Positions 11,841-23,934 of a DNA stretch of 64,000 nt are shown piece by piece. The notes beneath the pieces are model-generated. The model saw only the letters and a program-made list of their open reading frames with translations, did no database searches and was not told the origin of the DNA. How positions within the stretch are numbered: the first letter of the stretch is position 1; every line of letters starts with the position of its first letter. A program made the position numbers and the translations under genes. The stretch is from Taenia hydatigena. Lineage: Eukaryota > Platyhelminthes > Cestoda > Cyclophyllidea > Taeniidae. The stretch spans positions 6,342,156 through 6,406,155 of the forward strand of contig JADWOT020000008.1 of NCBI GenBank assembly GCA_036345935.2, read 5' to 3'.

Positions 11841-14800
11841 TGGTGTAAATTGCAGTAACTTTGAGCTTGTCACTGAATATATCTCCTATACGATGTGCAG
11901 ACTACCCGTTAGCGTTGTAAACTGCCATTTGCAGGATTCAAACTTGTAACAATTCGGCAATATGTGCTCCCTTGTCGAATGTGCCAAAAATGTCACTGGA
12001 TCGCAAGTGAATTAGAAAGTTACAGGACGATGGGAAGATGCACAGTTTTGATGAAAATTGCCGCAGCTACCTGTGCCTCTTCTTATTCGACCTCCTGTCT
12101 ATTGTTGCGAACCGAGCAGGGCATAACTCGTCACTAAGTCTAAAGCGGACGTCAGCCTTTTGACAGCACTTTTGTACAGTGATTGGAGGAGGTGAGGCAG
12201 GCAATTTTAAAGCGAATGGCCTTTGATGAAACGATCAAACCAGTTCAACTGTGGTGATTCTAAGTTTTCGTCGGGCTTCGAGAATGCCGTTGCTTGCGAT
12301 GGCAGAACCTGAGTTTAGGGTGAGGGTTAAGCGAATATTTGGTGAGAAGCGTTTGCTAATGGAAGGCTAAATCCATGTGGTGAACTCGATAGTCGCAGTT
12401 GAGAATACCGGGTTGACTAGAGGATTTTGCAAGATAATGAGAGGGATCCGCATATGACATAAAATCTGACTGAGGAGTGAAATGCAAATTTGCATTCTGC
12501 ATTGGTGGTTATTAAGCTTTGCACATGGACGACTGTGTTGTAAACAAATAATGTTCGCCACATCTTGTCTTTGCAAAGATGAACTTATGCCCCGTGCTTT
12601 TTAATCGCCATTAAGTGAAATCAGTCATGGTTTGCTGAACTGAGTCACAGAATACTGCCCCATGATCACTTTGTTGCCTAACTGTATCTGCTCATTTGAT
12701 TGTTAGGCTGACTGATTAGCCGTCATGTTGAGAGCACAACCAAAGTGAGCGTATGCACGTGACGCAGTGGTCTCACTCACTTTCAGCAATTCATACAGTG
12801 TTCTGTCCTAATGAATTTAACCTCAACCGGGTTCGTCATCCCAATGTCTTAAATTTTAGGGATGAGGACCACATTGGGAGCATGTTTTGCAGCTGCTAAG
12901 TAAAATGACTTGTGATTAATCACGGGTTTTTTGAAAAAGAGCTCGTGTAGATCAAAGCCGAAGGGTGGCCACGGAGATTGCTTGGAACTGTGCGATCGCA
13001 AAGTCAGGCTTGGTGAAATGCCTGCCACCTGTAAGTAGGACTGAGCACCCGAAAGCCTAACTTCACCATGCTTGAACCATTATGAATTCTGCGCCCTGTT
13101 TACTCGTTCCACCATTCAATGGGATGTGGCTGCTGCATTGGCATTAAAGCAGTCTGTGCTCCTCAGCCCACCTGCGTCGTAATTGTTGACATTGCAGCAA
13201 ATCATCATGTGTCAAGTGCTTGTGTTGACATTGCGAATCAATAGCACCACGGTTTAGAATAAAGTAATGTGCGTAACTGACGACTACCAAGATGAGTACT
13301 CTGGGTGGTTGTCAGATGCAACGGGTCGCTTAAGCTCAAACATGATCCATTTGGTGAAGGAATGGGTTGGTGTATCTAAGTTGGGTAACACTGAAATTGC
13401 TAGTCTTGTGTCTGCGTCATCGTTGCTTTACTACTTATTAACAAGTGACATTTGATCATGCTCAGGTCGATAACTGCGAAACCCGACCTCGTGTTGGAAT
13501 CAATGGTTGCAGATTACTGATAGAAAAGGAACTGTGGACTTTGGAAAGGCGCAGAGAAGCACACTGAATACACTTTCCCAGCAAATAATGTTAAGCGAAC
13601 ACGAATTTCGTGATGGAAAACGCCCTAAAATTAATGATCGAGGCTAGCAACCACCGAGGAAGGGAAATTGTCACCATTACTCTGCCCCGCTCATCATAAT
13701 TTTACTGTTCGCGTATGCTCCTGCGTATTCTGCTTACCTGGCCTCAAATACATGTGGTTAGGTTGAAGCATCAAACGTCAGGTCTATTATTATGGTAAGG
13801 ACGTTGTCGATGCACCCTCGCAAACAAGCATGGATTTGAAAAACTGCTAAAACTAGCCTCTGTTAACACACTGATCGTAAGAACACTTTGCTGATCCTAT
13901 GCTTTTGGCTTGACTCTATACGTTAACGCCATAGAGACTGAATAATTCACTGATACTAAGGTTGACTTACGTTTCACCGCTTTAGCTCAATTAGTCATCG
14001 AGCAGGAAGTAGAGACGCATGTCCGAAAGCCATGTCACTTGGATACCAAATCCTAGAGAGAGAGTTCATCAATTTGGCAACAATGAGGCGATTATACACT
14101 ACAGCATCATATCTTTGTCCTCTCTGCTTTCAACTTGACACCATCAATTTTGCAGAACTCAAGCGAAAGGAAACGCCATCCGAGCAATTACCTGTTGAAC
14201 AGTGTTGCACATTCTTAAATCTTTGTCTCGAAAAGAGGATGGTTTCCCCGACTAGAAGACTATGATTAGCAGAAAGTGAGGAGTTGACAGGGGGTGAGTG
14301 GTTGACGCTAAAGGTCAGCATGAGCCAAGTAAAGCCACAGTTGACAAACATGTTCAAAAGAGATGGTTGTCATCGCATTGCAAGTTAGTAAAGTAGACCA
14401 AAAATGGTTATAGTCTTAAACTGCCATACATTAGTAGGAATAGTAGGAGACCGCGTGATTAACTTTTCTCAATGCAAAGAAATTAACGGAAGTTAAGTGA
14501 AGTAAAGCACATCATGGATGCTATTGATATGATTTAGGAGGCAGAATATGGCTGGACGAGATAATAGTGGCAACAAGTGCTCACATGTGATAGGCATTTT
14601 TAAGACAGGTGATTTGGACTCTCTCCATCAGGGATGTCCGTACGAGACTTCGTGTGAAATGAAGCACAAGTAACCGATAAGCTGAAGAAGCAGCTATGCA
14701 ACATTGTGAACACCCTTTTATTTGGTTGGACTTGCTTGGCTGGTATTTGGCCTCTTTCGGTGGGTCAGTCGGACAGTCAATCAGTCTAGGGGGTGAGGCC

Positions 14801-16677
14801 TTTCAATAATCGTTTCGACAAACATTTTAAACAGCCAAAACAACCATTATCCTTTCAGACACGGAATCTCCCACTTGAATCTTTTTTTGAAAATACATTG
14901 TGTGAAGAGAAGTGCTACTGACTGAGTTGCAGGGTTGCTATCATTTTGGCTGCAGACGATTGTGATGATTGCATTAACTTGAACCTGCTAAATTGTGCTA
15001 CTCATTTCTGGTTATTGGCAGTTATCGTTGACTGATTCCCTATTCTCTGGGGCTGTGAGAATGTTAAAGATGAAAGATGTTTTTCTTCAAACCTCTTAGT
15101 GGATAATAACATCTGGCCCTTTTGGCATTCCTGCATGGTGTAGTGACGCGTGGGCTAGCATTTCACCGCCAAATCCACGGCATGTTGGCGGTTTTCAACC
15201 ATTTAGACGAGCAGACACGCTGTCTGGGCCGATGTGGCACGATGTGTGAGCTGGTGTGCACCTGAAACACATGGACAGGATCTCAGATTAGTTTAGGTTC
15301 TAGCAAAAGGATATTGGGACAAAGAAACGGGGACGCCGTGATCCCCTCGGTGCAGTGGTGTTAAGGTTTTGCCAAAATGAATGAACTGAGAGCCATGAAT
15401 TCCTTGGTGAGTATGGAATGCTGATGGAGGTGCTGAGTTCAAGTATCCAATATCGCCAACTAGGACCTTGAAACAACGCAGTGGTCTGCATACGTAGATA
15501 TTAGAAGTGGTTGCCAATGTCGGCCTGGAAGTGCATGACCTCAGATTTTTATGGAGTAGCAGCGACTCTTAATACGGGCTGTAAGAGCGAGACGGTCGCA
15601 AGGAAGGGCGGATTAGTATAAACATGGCACACCTAACGCTGCTGAATAATTTTGACTCGGCTGGTCGGTGAACCTGAACGTTCCTTGAGAGGATGACTGG
15701 TATGTTTACCACGACGATAGGTTGGACCGATTGGTGCTTGATGATTGGCGTCCTGTGGCCGGCACACGGGCTATTCTGCCCTATCAGTGGACACAATGCA
15801 CGTGTCAAACTGTGGAGATTAGAAAATGCCTTAGAGATGGCTCCTAGTGTAGTAATTTTTTTGCCTCTGTAAACTTTAACCTACTACTACGTTCATTCCC
15901 ACCGTAACGCATGTGTGACACCCTGAATTTCCGTTTCAATCTCACGTCTCGCACATAATTTTGTCACATGCCGTGAAAGGGTAGGAAGAGCTGAGAAACC
16001 ACCAAACTCTGTGCCTCATCAACCCGGTTTCCACACTTACCTCTATCCTTCGTTAATAAATGTGAACTAATGCAGATTCACTTCAGAAGCACCTTTTGTT
16101 AAGTGAATATTCCCATTTGAATTGCATAGCAGTCAAAAATGGAATCTAAGCATTAGGTCAAATTTCGACTAAGTCATGTCTTGCAAATAATGGAGTTAAC
16201 TCTTCAATCTTTCAAGATAATCGTATAGTGGAAATAGAATTTTGTTTCAGCTAAGCGAAGTAGAAGGAAAAGTGTTGACCTACTGTTGTGCCTGACAAAA
16301 CCGCATCACTGGACATGCAAGTTGGCTAATAATGATGAGTCCGCACATTGCTGGAGCGGAAGCAATATCACCACCTCGGAAGAGTAAACGTAAGATCGAC
16401 TATGAACTATTTTTGATTCGGGTCAAAGTAAGAAATGTATTTTACGATGAATTGATGAAGTGTAATGGCTGTTCTGGACGAGGCGTCTGAGCGTCACAAT
16501 GGTGGGACATTCTTGCCAATTGATGCAGACCTAAAGGGACCGAAAATGGTGTCCACAGAAAGTCCCACAACTTTGAGCATCTTCGAAAACAGACTTTAAG
16601 GAAATAAAATTAAAATAAATGCCGAGTGACATGGTTGAAAGCGGCAACTGAACGAATACGTCAATCAGTCTGGGTGC
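11841..16677. other. No recognisable gene or repeat
   Basis: 4.8 kb with no long frame and no match by eye to the repeat families elsewhere in the window. Frames of 60-80 codons at 13,267-13,455, 14,032-14,265 (plus) and 15,293-15,517 (minus) are of the length expected by chance. Confidence 0.4.
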
Positions 16678-16869
16678 TTGGATCGCATTTTAGGGTGTAG
16701 GAAATGCGTGTTTCATGTCACCCTCATGCGCGCATTCCTCAACTTTCGACCAACACCCGATGATCTGGAAGGCATTAACGCAAGCCTGTCTGTATCTCGC
16801 CTCCGCAGTGAAGGCGAAGATGAACATCACCTAGAAGATTATACTGATGAAAAAGGTCTTCTTACTTAA
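16678..16869 (+). CDS. Possible exon, unknown protein
   Basis: A 63-codon frame whose C-terminal half, from NFRPTPDDLEG to GEDEHHLEDYTDEKG, is acidic and hydrophilic in a way more typical of real protein than of random translation. No domain is recognised. It lies upstream, in the same orientation, of two further open frames at 17,231 and 17,557 and could belong to one split gene with them. The real boundaries and start cannot be set from sequence alone. Confidence 0.25.
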   Translation: MDRILGCRKCVFHVTLMRAFLNFRPTPDDLEGINASLSVSRLRSEGEDEHHLEDYTDEKGLLT

Positions 16870-17230
16870 TGAGAATCCGGCTAGTATGTTGATCAAGTTT
16901 ATGTGTATACTTGAACGTGTCTTTGCGGGGCATAAAAAGGGAAGGAGGACTGCGAATGATGTCATGATGGGATAGGCAGACCAACGTGGTCCTTGCTTTT
17001 ACATCCACGATTGTGATATTGTTGATGAGTGAAATCGCAGCAACTACAATCCACATTGCATGCGGGTATTCGATGTGTTGAAGGGATTTCTTGTCCCTTC
17101 ATTGCACGTTGAGTTCACATTTCGCGTTGGTCGGTCTGAAATAACTTGGGTCACTGACATGAACAGCCACTGGAAATGTGTAAGGCAAAAGACGCAGCAT
17201 CCTCTCACATTACCAATTAGGTCACCTTAG

Positions 17231-17482
17231 GTGCTCCTATCATCCGATTGCTATCAATCAAAATTCATTCTCTTTGTACTGCATTTTCTAAATTGGGTCC
17301 TAGCATCGCATCGTGGCAGTGATGGTCGTATACAAAGAAATTCCTTGAGCGTAGTGCTTCACCGAGAGGAAGTAGTTGCGAATTCGGACATCGTTTTACA
17401 AGCGCTTAATTTGTTTCCTCGACAACTTGCCCTCTTGGGTGCCATCTCGATGTCCAACCCTTTTTATCTGAGCGTTTCATGA
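17231..17482 (+). CDS. Possible exon, unknown protein
   Basis: An 83-codon frame with a coding-like second half (HREEVVANSDIVLQALNLF). A splice-acceptor-like AAATTGGGTCCTAG lies at about 17,292-17,305, so an exon could begin there instead of at the first ATG. Unknown function. It is placed between the two other plus-strand frames of this locus. Confidence 0.25.
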   Translation: MLLSSDCYQSKFILFVLHFLNWVLASHRGSDGRIQRNSLSVVLHREEVVANSDIVLQALNLFPRQLALLGAISMSNPFYLSVS

Positions 17483-17556
17483 CGTGGGGAGTACAACGAG
17501 TCTTTCACCCGAAATGCTTGAGTGCGCATCCTTCGAAGAGTACCAGAGATTAGCAT

Positions 17557-18102
17557 GTGTCAGTTGTGAACGGGTTGAAGTGGCACAGCCTGAAGAAGAA
17601 GGGGAATGGTCATGCTATGCCGAGGTTGGTGCAGTCCTTTTTGAGTAAAAGTCGTAACGGGCTGGAAACCTGTACCATGTCCACCGCAAACCGACACAGG
17701 TTTAGTCAAAGACCTATTCATGATAGTCATAGCTGGCATTATGCTTGGATGCAGCGTCGCGTAATTGATGCAGTGCGGCAGCGAAACCAAATTTTACGTG
17801 CCTTTATGCTTAGATGGAAAGCCAATGAAACCCATTTGGTGTGCAAGCGTCGTACAATGGAGTTCAAAAGCAAAGAATTAAAAGCGCAATTACATCCAAA
17901 AGACTTCCCTGTAGGCATGAATTACAGTGCTAGCACTTCAAACTTAAGTAGCGCATTCACTGCAATGATGAAGAGCCATAAATCAACGATATCGGCTCCT
18001 CTAAAATTACGAAACAAAGGTATTAATGCTGCCTCATTAGCCTCGATGGAATTCCCTGCCTATTCTTTACATACGCCTATCCCAATAAAATTTCTGTCGT
18101 GA
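17557..18102 (+). CDS. Hypothetical protein, longest plausible unique frame
   Basis: A 181-codon frame, the longest non-repetitive frame in the window. The predicted protein is basic. Its first half is rich in Lys/Arg/His, the middle holds a WMQRRVIDAVRQRNQILRAF stretch that could form an amphipathic helix, and the C-terminal third is Ser/Ala/Thr-rich. No signal peptide or membrane segment is evident and no family is recognised. No part is repeated elsewhere in the window, unlike most frames here. It may be a terminal exon following 16,678 and 17,231. A shorter minus-strand frame overlaps it (17,560-17,790) and looks like a shadow. Confidence 0.35.
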   Translation: MSVVNGLKWHSLKKKGNGHAMPRLVQSFLSKSRNGLETCTMSTANRHRFSQRPIHDSHSWHYAWMQRRVIDAVRQRNQILRAFMLRWKANETHLVCKRRTMEFKSKELKAQLHPKDFPVGMNYSASTSNLSSAFTAMMKSHKSTISAPLKLRNKGINAASLASMEFPAYSLHTPIPIKFLS

Positions 18103-18132
18103 GAGAAACAGACTAGACTGGTATGTGAGGAT

Positions 18133-18333
18133 TCAAAATAAGTTAAACTGGACACTGCAGCAAATGCTTATGAGAATAAAGGTGACTGGAGTCAAATATT
18201 TGCTTTTGAATCCATCCTCATGCATCATGAAGAGTTCTTGCATCAGTCCTATAACCTCTTCGTGCCTTTTAAATTTTTTGAGGCAAACATCGCAAAGCGA
18301 TCGTCTACAATTTATGCATTGCTTATTCCACAT
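18133..18333 (-). CDS. Possible exon with a CxxC-x4-CxxC motif
   Basis: A 66-codon minus-strand frame. Near its start it carries CINCRRSLCDVC, a C-x2-C-x4-C-x2-C zinc-knuckle-like pattern, followed by KKFKRHEEVIGLMQELF. A pyrimidine-rich TTTATCTGCAG acceptor-like sequence lies just upstream at about 18,343-18,353, but the frame directly behind it has a stop, so splicing is unproven. The pattern recalls treble-clef fingers of FYVE-related or Rab-effector type, but it is too short to assign and could be chance. Confidence 0.2.
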   Translation of the reverse strand: MWNKQCINCRRSLCDVCLKKFKRHEEVIGLMQELFMMHEDGFKSKYLTPVTFILISICCSVQFNLF

Positions 18334-19384
18334 CTTTCAACCCTGCAGATAAAGCCACGCGAAATTGTGCACCAAGTCAGACCGCTTCGTTCCTCAAGCA
18401 GTCAAATCGGATCACTTTTTAGCATCGCACTCCACCAGTCAATTCTCACACTGCGGCACCCTCCTACCTCCTCCATCACTCTCTCCCACCAATTCTTGGT
18501 GGAACTCGTCTCACAATATCCAATTCTCTATCATGGTGTCATCATCTAACTCCGCAACTCCGTTTAACTTACCAATCTCAAGAACGAAACAAGTCCTTGC
18601 GACCACTTCTGTTGTAAGAGGGTTGGACGTTCTTGGGCGTCTTCATTATAGTAGATGCAACAGTTGATAGGCTTTTTATTTCTTGCACTTTTGGACATCA
18701 TGTGGTTAAATGGCTACCATCTGTGGTGGATGTAATCGAAGGGAAACCACTTTCTGCTTTACGGGATAACCGCAAAATTTGATGACTTTGTATTCCACAG
18801 TGTTGGACGCTGGTTGATCTCCCATCTGCAATTCACCAGTCCACTAAGCTTCACACTCCGTGGAGAATCCAGTCGAAAGTAATCCGAGTATCACTCCATT
18901 ACAAACCAGGTATTTGCAGTTGTGACTGGAGCAGAATGTGTTGAAAGTGAATTCGAGAGGGACGAGTTGGCTCTACCAAGGTTCGTCGCGGGTGAAGTGC
19001 TGGGCTCGCCGCACTGCTGCTGCTAATGCAAGGCATTAGAACAAACAGTGCACAATACAAATATAAAGTACAAATGCGAGTAAAAATGCAAGAACTGCAT
19101 TTTAATTAAAAATCGCTTTCAATCATCGCAAGTAATTCCCGACAAGTCTCTCCGTCAAATGACCTGGGGGCATATTCATAGGGTACAAGGGAAGTGCAAT
19201 ATTGTGTCTACATCTCCGAACTGGTGGTATTTAGAACTGTCGGTAAACAGACGGCTTCATTTCGCCTTTTTAAGCCTCATCTCAATTTATAACTGACTTA
19301 GGCTTCAACCTGCCACATGACATTTTATAGAGGATGAATGGACAATTGTTTGACAAGTGGAAAAGGTGCCATATTTGTAGTAAA
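18334..19384. other. No recognisable gene
   Basis: Overlapping frames of about 75-109 codons run through 18,220-18,667 in two plus frames, but they oppose the minus-strand frame and show no domain. The rest is A/T-leaning with frequent stops. Confidence 0.35.
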
Positions 19385-19444
19385 GGTGAACTGCACTCAG
19401 ATGTGAACACCTGTTGCAGAGTGAAATGATCGAAGTGAATTCAA

Positions 19445-19530
19445 ATCATCCCACTCAGGTGAGTTGAACTCCGATCATGAGTTGCGTTGAGCACCGCTCA
19501 CCTAAGGAGTATAAATATTGAATCGGAGGT
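19445..19530 (+). promoter_or_regulatory. Conserved TATA-type upstream block of family A, copy 4
   Basis: TATAAATA at 19,510-19,517 follows a conserved stretch that recurs at 56.1-56.2 kb and, on the minus strand, at 28.7-28.8 kb. Upstream is CCACTCAGGTGAGTTG, an imperfect inverted repeat centred on the E-box CAGGTG. A further palindrome-like GAGCACCGCTCACC directly precedes the TATA. The first ATG (about 19,534) lies some 16 bases after the TATA, so either transcription starts very close or a later ATG is used. Confidence 0.5.
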
Positions 19531-19533
19531 CAC

Positions 19534-20404
19534 TATGCTACGCCTTTTAACTGGTGTGGGTGATGATGGTACTTGCAGCTAGGGTCTCAGTGGCGATTCA
19601 AAATTTCCCTTGAAAGCAAAGAGAACGTCAAGAAGAACAATGAGATCATCCGTCAAGTAAAATTTTCTCTTTATTAATGCATTTGAAACAGTCAAAATGC
19701 CAGATGCTACCATCAAGTTCCTTTTTGGAGCAAGGTTTTCATATTTATTATACCTCTTCTGATGAAATACTCAACCCAAATAGAGTAATTCCAAAGATTC
19801 CTATCCTAACCTGGTCACTGCTTTATGGAACAGAAAATACATTGCTGTCTGTTACATCAGCCAGATAAGATGTACAGACTCTGTGCAGATGACGGACGGT
19901 TTTGGGTATTTATTCACATGCTTAGATTGAACTTAAAGCTCACCAGTGATCCTTTATTGGAAGAACCACCGCTTTCTATGTACTGCGACTTCAAAATAAA
20001 TGGCATCCGAGTTGAGTGTTTCACTAGAAGACGCCACATCTGCATAATGGAGGATGCACTTACTCTCCTCCTCGATATTATAGCACCCCATCAGATAACA
20101 ATAACAGCGGTTGTGACTGACGGCTACGATGGTGCGGAAAAAGATGTGGGCATGCTGTCAGCTTTAATGGAAGGTTTCGATGACTACGGTGTTTTAAGTG
20201 CCTCGAATTCAGCTTCTGCAACGCAATGGAGTTGTTGGATTATGTACTTACGACTAGTGGTTGAGAAGTATCGGCATTAGGCGCAACGACGGCGACACAT
20301 CATCTACGTAAGAGCCTACTGAGAGAGGATACGAATTGCTCGTGAGTCGTGTACCACCTCCTATCGATAAGGCTGAATTTGATGGTTAAATTGATGAATA
20401 AAGG
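19534..20404 (+). pseudogene. Family A copy 4, lacks F-box part
   Basis: Starts at the TATA block with MLRLLTGVGDD, then breaks. The A-family order is followed: a KMPDATIKFLFG segment, a YLLYLF segment, a MYRLCADDGRFW segment, then the C-terminal region LLLDIIAPHQITITAVVTDG, KDVGMLSALMEGFDDYG and the end of the family near 20,404. The longest intact stretch is 151 codons (19,825-20,280). Several stops and frameshifts break the reading. The 3' end keeps AATAAA (about 20,396-20,402), as do the other copies. Function unknown; the C-terminal region matches nothing I recognise. Confidence 0.55.
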
Positions 20405-20469
20405 GTCTTGTGAGACGAATGAAGGAGGGTGTTAAAGTGTACCTTCCTACTTCATGGGGGGCTGTGGCA

Positions 20470-22030
20470 GTGTGTGTTGGGTTGTGGTGCAGACTCTATG
20501 GAAGTGGAGGAGGCAATGGACAGGATTTGAGTCGCTCGCAGCTGCAAGCACCATCTAGTAGTAACAAACATCTTCAGCTTGCAATTCGGAGGTGGTGCTT
20601 CATCTGAGCGCTGATTGCAGGATTGATTCGCTCAAAACCACCTTAATTTGCTCACAATCTAACGTATTTCCTACCTTTCCTCCTTCTCCATATCGTCGGT
20701 GACTTCTCATGCCCCCACTTTCTCTTCGTTTAAATTCGCTAGACCAGGACCAAAAGAGGCCACTGAGAAATATGGTAATTAAGGACCGGATTTACCATCG
20801 CACGATCCTCTGTGTGCGCATAGGGAACATTGTGCTAGCGCTTCAGCGTCGCATGCCATTTTGAATCAAATAAAATACATAAATGATGAGTGCATGCGAT
20901 TTCTTGCCAATTTGTTTCCTCCGCTTTGGCTCGCTAAACGTGCAAATGAGACCATTTCCATCACTTCTGACACACCACTATTTCCTCATTCACTTTCACA
21001 TCTTCACAACACCCAAAAGGGACGATGATTCCAACCAAATGTACACCTCCACTACTACCACCCTTTGTAAGACGGCATAACCGAGCACAAAATACTCATT
21101 TATGATTGAGATTTCCACCCCATCATACCCGCACAATTTTGGCCACTTTTCTACAACTAATGAAATTGAGCGAATCTAGGCGAGAACATTACTTAAGCAC
21201 TGCTTCCCATCAGAGCCACACCCTGGTCACACACTCGGGTGGAGCCAGACCAGACACAATCTCACATTTCTGCTAGCAAAGTTATTTCCTTCACCGTTAG
21301 AGTCACAACTTTCTCCAATACACTGCACCACTTGCTGGAACAGTCTCCACCAACCACTATGCAATATGCACATTTCAAAGCATCGTCCCTCACTACTGGG
21401 AAGGACTGATTCAATCGCTCTTAACAACACCTAATCGCTACATTTCCCCATCCAACGACTTTGCGAAGTTAGGGTGACGGTCTTCCAAAAGTGCTCACCA
21501 ATCCGCCCTTTTCTAGTGCCAAGTTAGGCTTTCGCATTAGTGAGAATGTTAGCGTTCCCTCCGTCATTACAGTTGGTAACAATGACGTCTACACCTTTAA
21601 ATACATTTAAGCCTTTCTGCCGACTACCTCAACCGCAAACACTGATTACTACTAGTACTTTAAGGGAGAAAATACTTTTTTGTATTTTTCTACAAGCTTT
21701 CCTACCTTCTCAGGATGCAAGGAACCTGATAAACGCAAAAACAACACCCCACCAGCCTGTTTTTGTAGAAAAACCAACTCTAGAAGCCAACATTGATGTA
21801 ATTTGCTGCGAGCACATCACCTTTGGTCTGGTTTTGTTTACTTTTCAAAGTCAAGAGAGTATTTGCGTTTCAATGACCAAGTTAGCTGCATAGAGGCTTT
21901 ACATAAATCCATGAAATGCAAGACACTTGAAATGGATAATTCACTTGTACACATAGACAAAACACATCATCCACAGTGGGTCTGTAGAAACTTGAAGCTC
22001 TTGTGTCTCCACGTGCAGCAGAAAGGCGAC
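20470..22030. other. No recognisable gene
   Basis: Short frames only; the longest is 117 codons at 21,540-21,893 (plus), without a known domain. No clear similarity to the other repeat families. Confidence 0.4.
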
Positions 22031-22038
22031 AATAATTT

Positions 22039-22750
22039 TTACAGATGGGTGGACGCCATTACAACAGATAATGAATGTAAAGGACTTTCCAAACTGTTGT
22101 TGCGATAGGAATCGCTGGATGAATGAATGTCCCCGTCGGCGACGTCCAGGCATACGCAGCAGCAGTGGCAGCAACGGTGTTGGCAAGAGCAGGGCCCTGT
22201 GGAGGAGGCGAAGCATGGAAAGATTGACCCGCCTCTTGATTTGGTGCAGCCGCGTCCAACCATCTGTCGACGTGCCGTAGACTACTCTCCCACCTCCATC
22301 CTCCTGGTATCCTGGACACATTGCACCTGCAAGATTGAAAAAGAGTTGTAAGATGAAAATGCTATCTTGCCTTTCCTTCTAGGAGCAAAGCACAGATCAA
22401 CTAAGGCAGACCAAACCCTGATGCCAACACGAGGGACTACCGCAAGTTTACCCCATCGGTACACCACAACATACATACCCCCGCCAAAAAGCAATTAGTC
22501 CACAAGAGAAGTTGGAAACCATCTCGGTTTCCTACCCAAACGCCCCCCATCCCACCCTTCCAACTCTCCCCTCTTCACACCAACCTACTTACTCCTTTTC
22601 AATCCATTCTAATTCTCGAGGCTGTCGCAGTAGTAGTAGTAGTAGTAGTGGTGGTAGTAGGAGCAGCACCACACCTCTTCAACAGTTCGCGCCCCACACA
22701 CTCAACAGTGGAGACCTACTCACTTACTTGCTTACTTACCTCTTCTGAGA
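22039..22750 (-). repeat. Paired repeat G2 with exon-like frame, copy 1
   Basis: Reverse complement of 56,770-57,410. On the minus strand it runs through an (AGT)-type microsatellite, a frame with YRWGKLAVVPRVGIRVW, then TTGCAG followed by GTGCAATGTGTCCAGG, which looks like a 3' splice site. Downstream of this one frame reads RHVDRWLDAAAP, then FHASPPPQGPALANTVAATA. The second copy keeps much of this (FYASPPPQDPVSANAAAVTA), so protein-level conservation is possible. No family recognised; both copies carry stops in other parts. Confidence 0.5.
22629..22660. repeat. (AGT)n microsatellite
   Basis: Run of AGT units drifting into GGT/AGG. The reverse-complement copy of this repeat at 56,843-56,866 has an equivalent run of ACT. 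Confidence 0.85.
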
Positions 22751-22774
22751 TTATGCACAACTACTCGTCACACA

Positions 22775-23185
22775 TCCAGTCTGCAATAAATTAACTGCCA
22801 CCCTCCCACAACAACAACACCTCCATACCTGCGGAAAGAGATTAAGGCATAATAGCAGTAGTAGATACCAGGTCTTTTGTGTCCATTTGTGATATTATTT
22901 TGGTACTTTCATGCTCAGAATGGATCAAGCTATTCGTTCTGCTTCAGGAATATGGAGTGTATCAATGCATCTGGACTCTCACAAAGTGACTGAACCTTTC
23001 GAGGATGCGTTTGTATCGCTATTTATTGGGACCATTCTCCCTGTTACGTAGTACATGTACGCGTGGCATGTGTTTCATACCACCAAATCAAAGCTAGCAA
23101 GAATGCTTTTTGCATTTAAAGGAATAAAGTTGATGAAGGACAGTTGCATCTTGTGGTTATTAAAGAGGAGGAGGAGGAGGAGGAG
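22775..23185 (+). repeat. Repeat C, copy 1, with short (GGA)n tail
   Basis: Near-identical to 61,655-61,975 from GTGTCCATTTG to the (GGA) tract; the first 100 bases also match 59,280-59,390. It carries the same small frame as the 61.7 kb copy (MDQAIRSASGIWS...), but here TAG interrupts it where the other copy has TGG, within GTTACGTAGTACATG. The tract has about seven GGA units (23,164-23,185). Confidence 0.75.
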
Positions 23186-23189
23186 ATAC

Positions 23190-23934
23190 TGATTTGTTAA
23201 AACAACCAACTGCAGTTAGCGTGGTTATCTAGGCGACGCAACCACTATTACTGGGTGTGGTGATGAACATTCCTGTGAAACAGACGAAGCCCAGTTTGTC
23301 TAGGCGTTGCCTCTGGCAGCAGGGATTTGCTGCCACTGAGGCGGTGATTGCTGGATTGCTTTGTGATGCGGCCTCATGACTATGGACACTCCGTGGAGTG
23401 TGGGCAAATAAATGGTGTGAAAGTTGATTGAAAGGAGAAGTGTCGAATCCAGTCTTGCCTTGTGTAGAGTGTTCGACCGTCTGTTAAGTGGAAGAAGGGG
23501 AAAAAGAAGAGGATGGGAGATGGAGGAGGGCACGTAGAGTGAAATCCGCTTAAATCTTGAAGTAGGATGTCAATGCTACTGAACTGGTGCTCGGTAGTTG
23601 GTGCTTTGTTAACTGGTGGCATGTATCTGGCACTGGTAGTGAGCCGGCAGGGATAATGGGGATACCTTTCAGTTGTCAACGGACTTATTAGCTGTAATGA
23701 GAAAAGGAAGCAATTCTGTGTGCCCACATTCTGCCTGGTCGCTGCGTCGTCTTCCTCACCGTCATCGTAGTGTCAGAGCGACCCAAATGCACTTATTTTA
23801 ATCATTTAATGTAGCACTTATTTATTCCCTTGACAACTGTTCGGTTACATTTCGATGCTTTACTTTTACTTCCGAAATCACGTGGTCTGCTTCTTCCATA
23901 ACTCCCACTCTTCCTCCCACCATCCAGGCGTCAT
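23190..23934. other. Short inverted match to 26.1 kb, otherwise no gene
   Basis: About 23,470-23,620 is the reverse complement of 26,090-26,215, with landmarks AAGTAGGATG and GGTGCTCGGTAG. The two minus-strand frames of 77 and 115 codons overlap each other and are not recognisable. Confidence 0.45.
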
